The notes: generated from the letters alone by a model not told the origin. A stretch of 64,000 bases of DNA from an uncultured Clostridia bacterium (GCA_934119935.1 CAKOSX010000008.1:1-64000); one strand, 5' to 3'. Shown: positions 51,555 to 61,121, counted from the stretch's first letter. Made by a program: numbers and translations.

Positions 51555-52499
51555 CTATCTCAATTTTAAATATAGTTTTATATTTATTTTCAAAAGTATT
51601 TTCTTTAAAAATTGTTTTACATCTCTTGCCTTTATGTTATTTGCAAGTTTTCTTTTTCTTATTTCCTTTATGAATTGTTTTTGCTCTTTTCCCTTTAGAT
51701 TATTCACTTCTAATATTATACAATTAGTATAATATATTTTTATATTCTCCTTAGATTTTTCTGAAATTTTATAATCTTTAATTTTTATAACCATTTCATC
51801 ATAGAAATACAGTAAATCTAAAGCTCTTTTATATGTAATTTCTGAATTTCCCCTCGTGATGCTTTTTTGAGTTTGCACATAGTTATAACCAAATACATCT
51901 ACACTCGCAACTTTATCAGCCTTCAATAGTATAAGAGGAATTAATCCAAAATCTTCATGATATTTTCCTTTAGTAAACTCAAATTTATTTCTTCTAAAAA
52001 AATCTCTTTTATACAAATACCCCCATGCAACTTCTGTCATTACATCTGTTTTATATAAAATGTCGAATGCCTCTTCACCACTTTTTTCTTCAAACAATGG
52101 TGTATAATTTTTTTCAAGCACATTACCTTGTTCATCAACTTTTGCAATTTTAAATTTAATCATGTCATATTTTTGTTCCATATATGGTAACAAATCAGCA
52201 TATAAATTTTCTGTTATATAATCATCTGAATCTACAAATGATATGTACTCTCCAGTTGCATATTTCAATCCATAATTTCTTGCATCTGATAATCCGCCAT
52301 TTGCTTTTTCGAAGTACATTACTCTATCCGGGTCTTTTACAACATATTTTTTTGCAATTTCTGCACTCGAATCCTCTGAACCGTCGTTTACAAGTATTAT
52401 CTGAATATCTTTTAAAGTTTGATTTAGCAATGAATCTAAACATTTTGCCAGTTGCTTTTCTACATTATAAATTGGAACTATAACACTTACTTTTATCAT
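51555..52499 (-). CDS. GT2 glycosyltransferase, paralogue of neighbour
   Basis: A 314-residue GT-A enzyme with VSVIVPIYNVEKQLAKCLDS, LVNDGSEDSSA, SFVDSDDYITE and KYHEDFGLIPLIL. The nucleotide-binding half nearly repeats that of the gene at 50579-51535 (for example NGGLSDARNYGLKYATG in both). The C-terminal half differs and is basic (IRKRKLANNIKARDVKQFLK), perhaps membrane-associated. Starts after GGGATAAG. Confidence 0.87.
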   Translation of the reverse strand: MIKVSVIVPIYNVEKQLAKCLDSLLNQTLKDIQIILVNDGSEDSSAEIAKKYVVKDPDRVMYFEKANGGLSDARNYGLKYATGEYISFVDSDDYITENLYADLLPYMEQKYDMIKFKIAKVDEQGNVLEKNYTPLFEEKSGEEAFDILYKTDVMTEVAWGYLYKRDFFRRNKFEFTKGKYHEDFGLIPLILLKADKVASVDVFGYNYVQTQKSITRGNSEITYKRALDLLYFYDEMVIKIKDYKISEKSKENIKIYYTNCIILEVNNLKGKEQKQFIKEIRKRKLANNIKARDVKQFLKKILLKINIKLYLKLR

Positions 52500-52575
52500 A
52501 AATAATCTTATCCCTTTCTTGAAGTGTAAATCTATTTAGGAAAATTGTTATTTTGTAATATTCTTTTTTAAAAAA

Positions 52576-54384
52576 CTATTCCAATACTTCTTTTAGATTT
52601 TTTAAAGCATCTTGTTTATTCTTTTCTCTCCATAATTTGTACTCTTCTAAGATTTTTTCTCTATTTTCTAAAGCATTTAAAGTCTTTTCTTTTATCTCTA
52701 ATATATCATCTGCATTTTTTACTGCCAAGTAATCTTGTAAAGAGCTTCCTTCAAAGCCTTTAAAACTGTTTCCAACTAAGCATGGTGTGCCAAGTTCAAG
52801 GCTTTCATACGGAATCATGCTATTTTCATCAACTGTACTAACATATAGATTTATATCATTGTTTGCTAATTTTTTATATAGTTCTTGCTTTGTCATTAAT
52901 TTATTTGCAACAGTTAAATTAATATTAAAAAACCTTGCGATTTTTGATATTTTATAATTTACTGGAGAACAATCTAACTTTGCATTTTCAATCATGCTTA
53001 CTGCACAAAGTTGATTATATATATTTCTGCCAGTTCTATCGTATGCTTCATACATTCCAATTTTTATTGGCAAGTTTTCATTTTTTTCTGCTTTATTATC
53101 TTCGTTGTAGCTTTCTCTATTTTCAATTTCTACATATTTAGATAATAATTTTGCTCTATATCCTTTTTCTTTATAGAACTCATATACAGACTTCTTTAGA
53201 AATACTAATTCATCAATCAAACCTTTATCATACATTCCTAAAATATTGTCGAAATTGTTCCATATTATTGCATCTGTTAAATCTTCTTGCCCATTATGAA
53301 TTATCATTTTTACCTTCATACTCGATTTTTGTTTTTTTATGCTTGATATAAGCATATCCCAACCATCAGCATATTGATTAAACAATATTTGTTTCTTACT
53401 AGAATTAACTATTGCATTTGCAATCATTTCAGCTTCTTTTTTTGTATACTGCTCTCTAAGTTCTAGTATACTGCCTTCAATAAGATTTTGTATTTCATTT
53501 TTTTCTACTGGCATTTCTGGATGACAAATTGTAATGAAATCTTTTTGAATTTGATTTATCTCATTTGTTATCCTTTTTACTCTTCTACTTCTTGTAATAT
53601 ATATAGAAGCCTTCATTCTAGCCCAGCTATAAATTTTCTTTAATGTAACAATTATGCTTGTTTTAAAATTAAATATCCCATCAATAATAGAGTTTAAAGT
53701 TTTACCGAATGCTGGTCCAAAAGTTCTATATATTCCTATTGTTCTTTTTTCTCCTCTATCGGTCCAGGTTGCCTTAAATAGGTGAACCATACACGTATTT
53801 TTAGTATATACCTTTTCAGAATAATTGTAGTTTATTGGGTAGAAATAATCCCTTGGATATACATAAATATTTTCATCAAATATTCGAACTCCCTGTTCAT
53901 TTACTTTGCTCTCATATTGTTTCAAAATTTTTGTGATTATAACTGGATTTGCAAAATTATACATAATTTCTGGCTCAAAGTGTTTTATTTTACCATAGTA
54001 ATCCAGTATTTCTTTTATATACTTATTTTGTGGATTTTGTGCATAAATCATTGCTGTTCCAACATATCCACTATCTTCATATCCAAGTACAATTTCCTTA
54101 TTTAAAACATCAGTTGGATCTTTTAATATTTTTACATCAGTATCGAGATACAATCCACCTTCATTATATAATGCATATATTCTTACATAATCACTAACAA
54201 ATGCCCATTTTTTACTCTCATAAGCTTCTTTTACAAATGGAAAGCTGTTAACATCAAAATTACTCTCATCCCATTGTTTTATTTCGTAATCTGGCAAAAA
54301 CTTTTTCCAAGTTTTTATGCAATCTTCGACCGATTTTGGTAATTTTTTGCCTCCAAACCAACAATAATGTATCTTTTTTACCAT
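52576..54384 (-). CDS. GT32-like transferase fused to a GT4-like domain
   Basis: A 602-residue bifunctional-looking protein. Residues 1-230 match GT32 capsule transferases: KKIHYCWFGGKKLPKSVEDC, and the DxD motif GGLYLDTDVKI near 96. Residues about 330-590 resemble the GT-B fold of GT4 enzymes (IKIGMYEAYDRTGRNIYNQL, ISTV-type ENSMIPYESLELGTPCLVGN), though a clear donor-site E-x7-E is only partly visible. Two sugars could be added by one chain. Starts after TGGAGGAAA. Confidence 0.82.
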   Translation of the reverse strand: MVKKIHYCWFGGKKLPKSVEDCIKTWKKFLPDYEIKQWDESNFDVNSFPFVKEAYESKKWAFVSDYVRIYALYNEGGLYLDTDVKILKDPTDVLNKEIVLGYEDSGYVGTAMIYAQNPQNKYIKEILDYYGKIKHFEPEIMYNFANPVIITKILKQYESKVNEQGVRIFDENIYVYPRDYFYPINYNYSEKVYTKNTCMVHLFKATWTDRGEKRTIGIYRTFGPAFGKTLNSIIDGIFNFKTSIIVTLKKIYSWARMKASIYITRSRRVKRITNEINQIQKDFITICHPEMPVEKNEIQNLIEGSILELREQYTKKEAEMIANAIVNSSKKQILFNQYADGWDMLISSIKKQKSSMKVKMIIHNGQEDLTDAIIWNNFDNILGMYDKGLIDELVFLKKSVYEFYKEKGYRAKLLSKYVEIENRESYNEDNKAEKNENLPIKIGMYEAYDRTGRNIYNQLCAVSMIENAKLDCSPVNYKISKIARFFNINLTVANKLMTKQELYKKLANNDINLYVSTVDENSMIPYESLELGTPCLVGNSFKGFEGSSLQDYLAVKNADDILEIKEKTLNALENREKILEEYKLWREKNKQDALKNLKEVLE

Positions 54385-54397
54385 TGTTTTCCTCCAA

Positions 54398-55480
54398 TTA
54401 TTTATTTATAATAGATTTTAAGAATGTTTTTAATGAAACTAATATATTTCTAAAATAATTTATTATTTTTCTCTTTATCAAGTTGTTTTTTATACTCTTT
54501 ATATTGCTATTTTTCAATGCAATAAACATATTTGTAACCAATTGCTTTTGTCTTTCTGAATAATCATTCTTTTCAGTGTTTACCATATTTGTGTTTACAA
54601 TATATTCTATTGTGTTTTTATTATCTTTTTCAAAGCCTTCTAAATGACTTTCAAACTCTTTTTTATTAGCATTATAGTCTTGTGTTATCATGTCCAATAT
54701 TCTTCTTACAAAAAACTCATTTATTATAAGCTTGTATTTTTCACAATCATTATCATGATTTTTTATAACCTCTGAAATATTGCTACAAATTTTATAAAAA
54801 GCCGACATATATGTATTTGTTGCAACTATAGACTTCTCTCTTTGTAAATAATAATACATTGGATATGGTATATATTTTATGTTTTTTGCATTTGTCAATA
54901 TAAATGGTGTTACAGCAACATCTTCATACTGTTTTCCAACAGGAAATTCGAATCCATTATACAATTCTTTTTTTATTATTTTGTTACAAGATGAACCAGA
55001 CATTGCTCCATTTATAAGGCCATCCAAGAAATTTTCTTTATCATCTCTGCATGCTCTTGATGTATAGTTCCAAAGAGGATTCTTCTCAAATATGACATAT
55101 AAATCGTATATTATAATGTCATTATCTTTCACATATTCTCTTGCAATTTTATAAAAGTTTTTGTCGATGTAATCATCAGAATCAACAACACTGATAAACT
55201 CGCCTTTAGCCTTTGCAATTCCTACATTTTTAGTGTCTGCAAGTCCTTTGTTGTCTTTCTTTACATATACAAAATTATTTTTATACTCTTCTGGTAGAGC
55301 ATTTATAAATTTTTTTATAATTTCCTCGCTATTGTCTTTCGAGCCATCATTTACAACTATTACCTCACAGTCCTTGTCCATGGCTTCGTATATTGACTTT
55401 AGAGTTTTTTCTACATATTTTTCTGTATTGTAAACAGGTACAATTATTGAAAATAAAAATTTACTTTTTTCTTCTGTCAT
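54398..55480 (-). CDS. GT2 glycosyltransferase
   Basis: A 360-residue GT-A enzyme: SIIVPVYNTEKYVEKTLKSI near 12, VVNDGSKDNSEEII near 42, SVVDSDDYIDKNF near 98, GKQYEDVAVTPFIL near 184. The C-terminal 120 residues are helical and basic. It is related to the two tandem GT2 genes but more distant. Fourteen bases separate it from the downstream GT32-GT4 gene. Confidence 0.86.
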   Translation of the reverse strand: MTEEKSKFLFSIIVPVYNTEKYVEKTLKSIYEAMDKDCEVIVVNDGSKDNSEEIIKKFINALPEEYKNNFVYVKKDNKGLADTKNVGIAKAKGEFISVVDSDDYIDKNFYKIAREYVKDNDIIIYDLYVIFEKNPLWNYTSRACRDDKENFLDGLINGAMSGSSCNKIIKKELYNGFEFPVGKQYEDVAVTPFILTNAKNIKYIPYPMYYYLQREKSIVATNTYMSAFYKICSNISEVIKNHDNDCEKYKLIINEFFVRRILDMITQDYNANKKEFESHLEGFEKDNKNTIEYIVNTNMVNTEKNDYSERQKQLVTNMFIALKNSNIKSIKNNLIKRKIINYFRNILVSLKTFLKSIINK

Positions 55481-55527
55481 TTACATTTTCCTCTTTTCTT
55501 TTTGATATTTAATGCTTTTATGTCAGA

Positions 55528-56628
55528 CTAATCATTTATAAGTTTTTCTAGCTTTTCATTTATTTCTTGATTATACTCTTTATAATCAAACTCTTCTTTC
55601 TGAGAAATTCCGTTAATTATTGCATTTTTCATCACACTATAAATTGAATTTACATTTTTTTGTGTGACAATACCATATTTGTTTTGTATAATTTGTAAAC
55701 TATCAGATACATTCGTTGTAATTATTGGAATGTTTAATATCATAGCCTCCAAATAAACAACTGGAAAGCCCTCATATTCAGATGTAAGAATTAAGCTATC
55801 TGCAAGTTTAAAGTATGGATATGGATTTTGTTTTTTTCCTAAGAATATTATATTATTTTCTAATTTATATTCATTTACCATTTTTTTGTACTCTTGCGTT
55901 TTGTTTCCGCTTCCAACTAGCAAAATTCTAAAATCTAGATTATCTTCTTTCAGCTTCTTAGCAGCTTCAATTAATCTCGTTAATTTCTTATCTTCCTCAG
56001 TATGCCTTCCAACATTCAAGAAAGTAAAAGTTTTCTCTTTACAACAATCTGTAACTTTTTCTTGAGACTTTCTTAAAATTTCTTCTGCATCGATAAAATT
56101 ATAGATAACACTCGTTTTATTTATGAAATCTTTGTCATTTTTAAAATTTTCTGCAAATATATCTCTTGCATTTTCAGACACAAATACAATATTCTTAAAG
56201 TCTTTTGCGTTAACTCCTTCAAAAAATTCAACATATTTTGACTTATTATTATCAAACATCTGCATATATTCACTATGTACCCATAAACAACTATTTTTCG
56301 AAGCAGTTCTTGCCACAAAAGATGCAGGTTTAGAATATGTTGCATACGCACACGAAAAATCATACTTATTTTTATATTTCATTCTAAACATTGTCTGTTT
56401 TAGAAAATTAATACCTTTTCTTAGAATGATTACCTTACTATCATTTGGACAATACACGCATATCTGTATTTTCTTATCAATTTTATCTAAAAAAATTCCT
56501 TCTTTTTTCTCCAGAAATAACGTTATTTCATATTTATCTGTCCTTGCTAAGTAATTTAATAAATTAACAAGTGCGTTTTCAATTCCACCTATATCAAGCG
56601 AAACTGCTGAAAACAATAACTTCTTCAT
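55528..56628 (-). CDS. GT4 glycosyltransferase
   Basis: A 366-residue GT-B enzyme of family GT4: SAVSLDIGGIENALVNLLNY at the start, FLNVGRHTEEDKKLTRLIEA near 200, ILLVGSGNKTQEYK near 228, and the donor-site SEYEGFPVVYLEA near 284. It begins the gene cluster. The ATG at 56628 follows AAGGAG; that site lies directly against one arm of hairpin-core element copy 3, so the element is in this gene's leader. Confidence 0.88.
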   Translation of the reverse strand: MKKLLFSAVSLDIGGIENALVNLLNYLARTDKYEITLFLEKKEGIFLDKIDKKIQICVYCPNDSKVIILRKGINFLKQTMFRMKYKNKYDFSCAYATYSKPASFVARTASKNSCLWVHSEYMQMFDNNKSKYVEFFEGVNAKDFKNIVFVSENARDIFAENFKNDKDFINKTSVIYNFIDAEEILRKSQEKVTDCCKEKTFTFLNVGRHTEEDKKLTRLIEAAKKLKEDNLDFRILLVGSGNKTQEYKKMVNEYKLENNIIFLGKKQNPYPYFKLADSLILTSEYEGFPVVYLEAMILNIPIITTNVSDSLQIIQNKYGIVTQKNVNSIYSVMKNAIINGISQKEEFDYKEYNQEINEKLEKLIND

Positions 56629-56648
56629 CAAAATCTCCTTTTTATTAT

Positions 56649-56757
56649 AAATCAAATTTCATTTTTCAAAACTTCGGTACGGCACTCTTGGTCGGAGCTC
56701 CTTCGGACGCCTCAAAAGGCGAGCTTGCCCTTGTTTTTTCAAAATGAAATTTGATTT
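56649..56757. repeat. hairpin-core element, copy 3
   Basis: Core 56672-56731 (GGCACTCTTGGTCGG ... CCTCAAAAGGCGAGCTT) matches copy 1 in the same orientation. Arms 56649-56671 and 56733-56757 are inverted repeats (AAATCAAATTTCATTTT and complement), unrelated to the arms of the other copies. It fills the gap between rpiA (ends 56769) and the GT4 gene. At the core ends GGCA pairs with TGCC, a pairing not possible in copy 1. Confidence 0.9.
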
Positions 56758-56768
56758 GTGTAGTAGAG

Positions 56769-57467
56769 CTATTTTGCCACAATCTCCACATTATATCCTA
56801 TAAACAAGCCTGTTTCTACAACTCCAGTTATGTTTTTCAATCTTCTTTCTAATGTCTCGTCTATATTATCAAACCAAGCATCTAATATAATATTGCCGTT
56901 TTCTGTTATTACTGGGCCATCCTTCTTTAGAGCTAAACGTAATTCTACATTCTGTGCTCCTTGTTTATATATCTCTTCTTTTACAAAATTTATAGCCTTT
57001 GGAGTACACTCTACTGGTACTGGAAATTTGCTTCCTAGTCTATTTACTATTTTTGATTCATCAACTAATATATAGGTTTTATTTGAACATTTAATATTTA
57101 ATTTTTCATTAAACATCGCAGCTCCTCTGCCTTTTATCATCCAGTTGTCATGGTCAACCTCATCAGCTCCATCAAAGCACCAGTCAGGCTTTTTTTCTTC
57201 CAATGTTGCTGTTGGTATTCCGAGATAAGTACACAACATCTTAATTTCGTATGATGTAGGAATAGCAATAATATTCAAGTGTTCTGTTTGTACCTTTTTT
57301 GCAATTTCAATAGCAGTCAAATAAGATGTTGAGCCAGAGCCAAATCCTATAATGTCACCATCTTGTACACGTTCTGCCATTTTCTTAGCAACCTGTTCTT
57401 TTGCCTCTCTATTTTTTATCTCTTCCTTCCACATTGGTTTTTGCAATGTTTCTTTAGCCCAATCCAT
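56769..57467 (-). CDS. rpiA: ribose-5-phosphate isomerase A
   Basis: A 232-residue RpiA interconverting ribose 5-phosphate and ribulose 5-phosphate. Motifs: IGFGSGSTSYLTAIEIAKK near 40, DGADEVDHDNWMIKGRGAAM near 98 with catalytic Asp/Lys, and VPVECTPKAINFV near 152. Full length. AAGGAAG precedes the start. Its transcript would run straight into hairpin-core element copy 3. Confidence 0.93.
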   Translation of the reverse strand: MDWAKETLQKPMWKEEIKNREAKEQVAKKMAERVQDGDIIGFGSGSTSYLTAIEIAKKVQTEHLNIIAIPTSYEIKMLCTYLGIPTATLEEKKPDWCFDGADEVDHDNWMIKGRGAAMFNEKLNIKCSNKTYILVDESKIVNRLGSKFPVPVECTPKAINFVKEEIYKQGAQNVELRLALKKDGPVITENGNIILDAWFDNIDETLERRLKNITGVVETGLFIGYNVEIVAK

Positions 57468-57500
57468 CTTATTTACTTCCTTTCTATTTTTTCTATCGTA

Positions 57501-58691
57501 TTATTTTACTATTTTAAAGAAACTTCCTTTTCCAATTTGTATTATCATTTCACCTTCAAAATTATTTAATGATTGATAATCTGTTACCTTTTCTCCTTCA
57601 ACTTTTATTCCACCTTGTTCGAAAAGTCTCTTCAATTCTGCTTTTGAAGCACATTTCTTTGTTTTTAATAATGTGTCTAATATATTATTCTCAAATTTGA
57701 TTTCTTCAATATCTTCTGGAGCTTCTTGCTTTTGGAATGCTGTTTTGAAGTGTTCTTCTGCTTGCTCAGCTTCTTCTTCATTATGATATAATCTTGCTAT
57801 TTCTTTTGCAAGTTCCATCTTTATGTTTCTTGGATTTTCTCCATTATTTAATCTTTCTTCTATCTTTGCAACATCATCTGGATGTACATCTGTACATAAA
57901 TTGTAATATTTTATTATCATATTATCTGGAATCTTCATTACCTTCTCATACATCGTATTTGCATCTTCATTTACACCAATGTAGTTTCCTAGGCTCTTGC
58001 TCATCTTCTCAACCCCATCAATTCCTTCAATTAAAGGCATAAAAAGTGTAATTTGTGGATCTTGTCCATAATCTTTTTGTATATTTCTTCCCATAAGTAC
58101 ATTGAATGTTTGGTCTGTTCCACCCATTTCTAGGTCTGCTTGAATTGCAACAGAATCATATGCCTGCATTAATGGATAGAAAAACTCATGTACAGCTATT
58201 GGTTGATTATTTGTATATCTCTTCTGGAAATCGTCTCTTTCTAGTATTCTTGCTACTGTACATTTCGAGCAAAGATTGATAACATCTCTGAAATCCATTT
58301 TTCCTAGCCATTCACTATTAAATTTAACTGTTGTCTTGCTTGGATCTAATATCTTAAATATTTGCTTTTGATATGTTCTTGCATTCTCTTCTACTTGCTC
58401 TTTTGTAAGTTGTTTTCTTGTTTTAGACTTTCCTGTAGGATCACCTATCATTCCTGTAAAGTCACCAATTATAATTATTACTTCATTTCCTAGGTCTTGT
58501 AATTGTTTAATTTTTCTAAGTACAACTGCATGTCCTAAGTGAATATCTGGTGCAGATGGGTCTAAGCCTAATTTTATTCTTAGTGGTCTATGTTCTGCAT
58601 CTACCTTTTTTAATTTTTCTCTAATTTCTTCAACATCTGTATGATCAGCTGCACCTTTTAACATTATTTTTATTGTATTTTCTATATCCAT
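57501..58691 (-). CDS. tyrS: tyrosyl-tRNA synthetase
   Basis: A 396-residue class I synthetase. HIGH-type motif DIHLGHAVVL near residue 52, KMSKSLGNY near 240, and a C-terminal S4 RNA-binding domain (about 335-395, KRLFEQGGIKVEGEKV). It belongs to the TyrS branch with HLGH (TyrZ-like in Bacillus), in which the enzyme charges tRNA-Tyr. The ATG at 58691 follows AGGAGAG. No T-box leader is obvious in the 100-base gap upstream. Confidence 0.94.
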   Translation of the reverse strand: MDIENTIKIMLKGAADHTDVEEIREKLKKVDAEHRPLRIKLGLDPSAPDIHLGHAVVLRKIKQLQDLGNEVIIIIGDFTGMIGDPTGKSKTRKQLTKEQVEENARTYQKQIFKILDPSKTTVKFNSEWLGKMDFRDVINLCSKCTVARILERDDFQKRYTNNQPIAVHEFFYPLMQAYDSVAIQADLEMGGTDQTFNVLMGRNIQKDYGQDPQITLFMPLIEGIDGVEKMSKSLGNYIGVNEDANTMYEKVMKIPDNMIIKYYNLCTDVHPDDVAKIEERLNNGENPRNIKMELAKEIARLYHNEEEAEQAEEHFKTAFQKQEAPEDIEEIKFENNILDTLLKTKKCASKAELKRLFEQGGIKVEGEKVTDYQSLNNFEGEMIIQIGKGSFFKIVK

Positions 58692-58790
58692 CAAAATCTC
58701 TCCTAATTATAAATTTTACATTTTACTCCATTTATGAGCCTATTTTTTTCGTGTATATTATATGCATTTTGCAATGCTTTGTCAATCATA

Positions 58791-59300
58791 CTATTTTTCA
58801 TCAAAATATTGACTTTCTTCTTGTAATCCTTCAAAATTAATCTGTCTTAATATTTCATATGCTATTACACACACCGAATTTGAAAGATTTAATGACCTTA
58901 ATACTGGTCTCATTGGAATTCTTATAGTTTTATCTATATATTTTTGCAATAAATCTTCAGGTAGACCTTTAGTCTCTTTTCCAAATAACACAAAGACATC
59001 CTCATCTTTAAATTTACTATAATCTACATCTGTATAACAATGTTTTGCCTTGGTTGTAGCCATAAACATGTTATGCTCCTCCGGCTTATATTTTTCTAAA
59101 AAAGCATCTAATGATGTATGTTCTTCAATCTCTAATTTATCCCAATAATCTAATCCGGCTCTCTTTAGTTGTTTATCATCTATTTTAAAGCCTAATGGAT
59201 AAACCAAATGTAGCTTTGCACCTGTTATAGCACATGTTCTTGCAATGTTTCCTGTGTTTTGTGGTATTTCTGGTTCAACCATTACTATGTGTAATTTCAT
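58791..59300 (-). CDS. trmL: tRNA (cytidine(34)-2'-O)-methyltransferase
   Basis: A 169-residue SPOUT methyltransferase: VEPEIPQNTGNIARTCAITG at 8-27, FVLFGKETKGLPEDL near 115, and the knot motif IPMRPVLRSLNLSNSV near 143. It methylates the wobble base of certain tRNA-Leu species. Lies in a run of translation and metabolism genes with coaD. Confidence 0.93.
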   Translation of the reverse strand: MKLHIVMVEPEIPQNTGNIARTCAITGAKLHLVYPLGFKIDDKQLKRAGLDYWDKLEIEEHTSLDAFLEKYKPEEHNMFMATTKAKHCYTDVDYSKFKDEDVFVLFGKETKGLPEDLLQKYIDKTIRIPMRPVLRSLNLSNSVCVIAYEILRQINFEGLQEESQYFDEK

Positions 59301-59320
59301 TTTTCTTGTTCCTTCCTAAT

Positions 59321-59782
59321 TTACATTATTTTTAGTACAGCCTTAGGTACATATCTAGAAATATCTTTTCCATTATCAAATATTTCTTTTACTGTGCTCG
59401 AACTTATACTACCTAATGTTCCAGCCCTTACATAAATTGTATCTAGTCCTGATATTTCCTCATTAATCTCTGCTATATTTTCCTCATAGTAGTAATCCAT
59501 ATCATCTCTTATTCCTCTTACCAAGAAATTACATCCATTGTCTTTTGCCGCATCAACAGATAGTCCTTCATATGTAATTACATCTACATTATCTATATTT
59601 TCATCTTTTAAGGCTTGTTCTATGGCATTTTTCATTTTCTCTTTATCATATCTTCTTGCCTTCTTATTGTTAATGCCTATTCCAATCACTAGCCTGTCAA
59701 ATACTTTTGAGGCAGTCTTTACAACGTGCATATGTCCCATAGTAAATGGGTCAAAACTTCCAGCATAAAATCCTATATTCAT
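59321..59782 (-). CDS. coaD: phosphopantetheine adenylyltransferase
   Basis: A 153-residue CoaD, fourth step of coenzyme A synthesis. GSFDPFTMGHMHVV at 8-21 (T/HxGH site), VRGIRDDMDYYYE near 88, and SISSSTVKEI near 126. The start overlaps the stop of the upstream pyrophosphatase gene (TAATG), so they are coupled. Confidence 0.95.
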   Translation of the reverse strand: MNIGFYAGSFDPFTMGHMHVVKTASKVFDRLVIGIGINNKKARRYDKEKMKNAIEQALKDENIDNVDVITYEGLSVDAAKDNGCNFLVRGIRDDMDYYYEENIAEINEEISGLDTIYVRAGTLGSISSSTVKEIFDNGKDISRYVPKAVLKIM

Positions 59783-60390
59783 TATTGTTCCTCCTTTAGA
59801 TATTTTAATATCTGCTTTAAGGCCTTTTCTCTATGAGTTACTCCAAGTTCTTCTTCTGTAAGTTCATTCATAGTTTTATCAAATCCATCGGGAATAAATA
59901 TTGGACCATATGTAAGTTTTCCAAGAGGTCCTGGAGTTCTTACTATTCTACCTAAAGTTTCTCCTCTTGCAACATTTACTTTTCCATCTGGCATCATCAA
60001 TGTAAGAACACATACAAATTTTGCAGTTCTATCTTCATCCTTAACATTTTCCATTTTTGAAAGCACTTTATTTATTGCAACAATTTGAGGAGCGTGGTCT
60101 CCTGCGTATCTCGCGCTATATACTCCTGGTTCTCCATTTAATGCATCAATGCAAAGTCCTGCATCGTCTGTCATTATGATTTCATTTATATTGTTTTTTT
60201 CACAATAAGCCTTGATAGCCTTAGCTTTTATGAGTGAATTTTCTTCAAATGTAGTTCCATTTTCATCGATTTCTTCATTAAAACCAATGTCTTTTAATGA
60301 TAAAATTTCAACATCAATATTCTTGTAATCTAAATAATCCTTTACTTGGGCTATTTTAGCCTGATTCGAAGTTCCATATATAATTTTCAT
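59782..60390 (-). CDS. rdgB: non-canonical purine NTP pyrophosphatase (RdgB/HAM1)
   Basis: A 202-residue ITPase/XTPase that removes deaminated purine nucleotides. GTSNQAKIAQVKDYL at 5-19, ENSLIKAKAIKAYCE near 50, MTDDAGLCIDALNGEPGVYS near 72, and GPIFIPDGFDKTMNELTEEE near 168. Full length, coupled to coaD. Confidence 0.94.
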   Translation of the reverse strand: MKIIYGTSNQAKIAQVKDYLDYKNIDVEILSLKDIGFNEEIDENGTTFEENSLIKAKAIKAYCEKNNINEIIMTDDAGLCIDALNGEPGVYSARYAGDHAPQIVAINKVLSKMENVKDEDRTAKFVCVLTLMMPDGKVNVARGETLGRIVRTPGPLGKLTYGPIFIPDGFDKTMNELTEEELGVTHREKALKQILKYLKEEQ

Positions 60391-60416
60391 ATTTAATCAC
60401 GTTCCTCTCTATAAAT

Positions 60417-60989
60417 TTATTCACAGTATTTTTTATATAATCTCTTTAAATTGCTTTTAGTTATAGTTTTTTCAATGCCATTTATGCTCACTTGTGTAAA
60501 AACCTCTGTCACCATAGATTTATTTTTTTCATTCAGTGGCATATTGTCTTTGCGTGAGTTCCAATATTTTAATTGGGTATCGTTTCTCCATCTCTTACCA
60601 TTATAAACAATTCCGGCGGCTAAATTATCACATATCATCTCTACAGTGTATTTATACGGAATTACTGGCATTGGATTTCTAGACATTGGGTCATACCAAT
60701 ATTCTGGATGATGTTTATTTCTTCCTTTATGGTGTAACCACGCTTTTGAATATCCCTGCTTTCTTTTTGCAAATAAAATTGGACTCATACTTCCATTGTA
60801 GTATTTCACAGACTCCCAAAATTCTGTTAGAGAAAACTTCGATAAATCGTGTACTAAGCCTCTCCAAGGTATTCCAGCTTTGCAACATAACTTGAATACT
60901 ACCCATCTATGCCTTGTTACTAAATTAAAATGCTTTATCGTGTTGGTTAACATATTGCCTGTCACGTTTTGCTTCCTTTCTACTTTCAT
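60417..60989 (-). CDS. DUF5662 family protein
   Basis: A 190-residue protein of the DUF5662 family, function unknown: IKHFNLVTRHRWVVFKLCCK, GIPWRGLVHDLSKFSLTEFW near 45 and HHKGRNKHHPEYWYD near 88, a set of conserved His/Asp residues suggesting metal binding (HD-like HDLSK). The start at 60989 has only a weak GAAAG site; another ATG at about 60953 is possible. Confidence 0.75.
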   Translation of the reverse strand: MKVERKQNVTGNMLTNTIKHFNLVTRHRWVVFKLCCKAGIPWRGLVHDLSKFSLTEFWESVKYYNGSMSPILFAKRKQGYSKAWLHHKGRNKHHPEYWYDPMSRNPMPVIPYKYTVEMICDNLAAGIVYNGKRWRNDTQLKYWNSRKDNMPLNEKNKSMVTEVFTQVSINGIEKTITKSNLKRLYKKYCE

Positions 60990-61121
60990 TTTTTCTTTCA
61001 ATATCCTATCACAAATAGCTTAAAATCTCAATATTTTCATGAAAGAAACTTGGAATAAAATTTCATTAATTAATATTAAAATTTACTTTTCTATTATGAC
61101 TTATCTCATTTTAGTATTATG

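Noticed and set aside
20517..56757. Hairpin-core elements as an ordinary MITE or IS remnant
   Set aside because: Terminal sequences are not conserved between copies and I see no obvious short direct target duplications outside the arms. The conserved part is internal.
58692..58790. T-box leader for tyrS
   Set aside because: Only about 100 bases are available and the conserved T-box sequence is absent.
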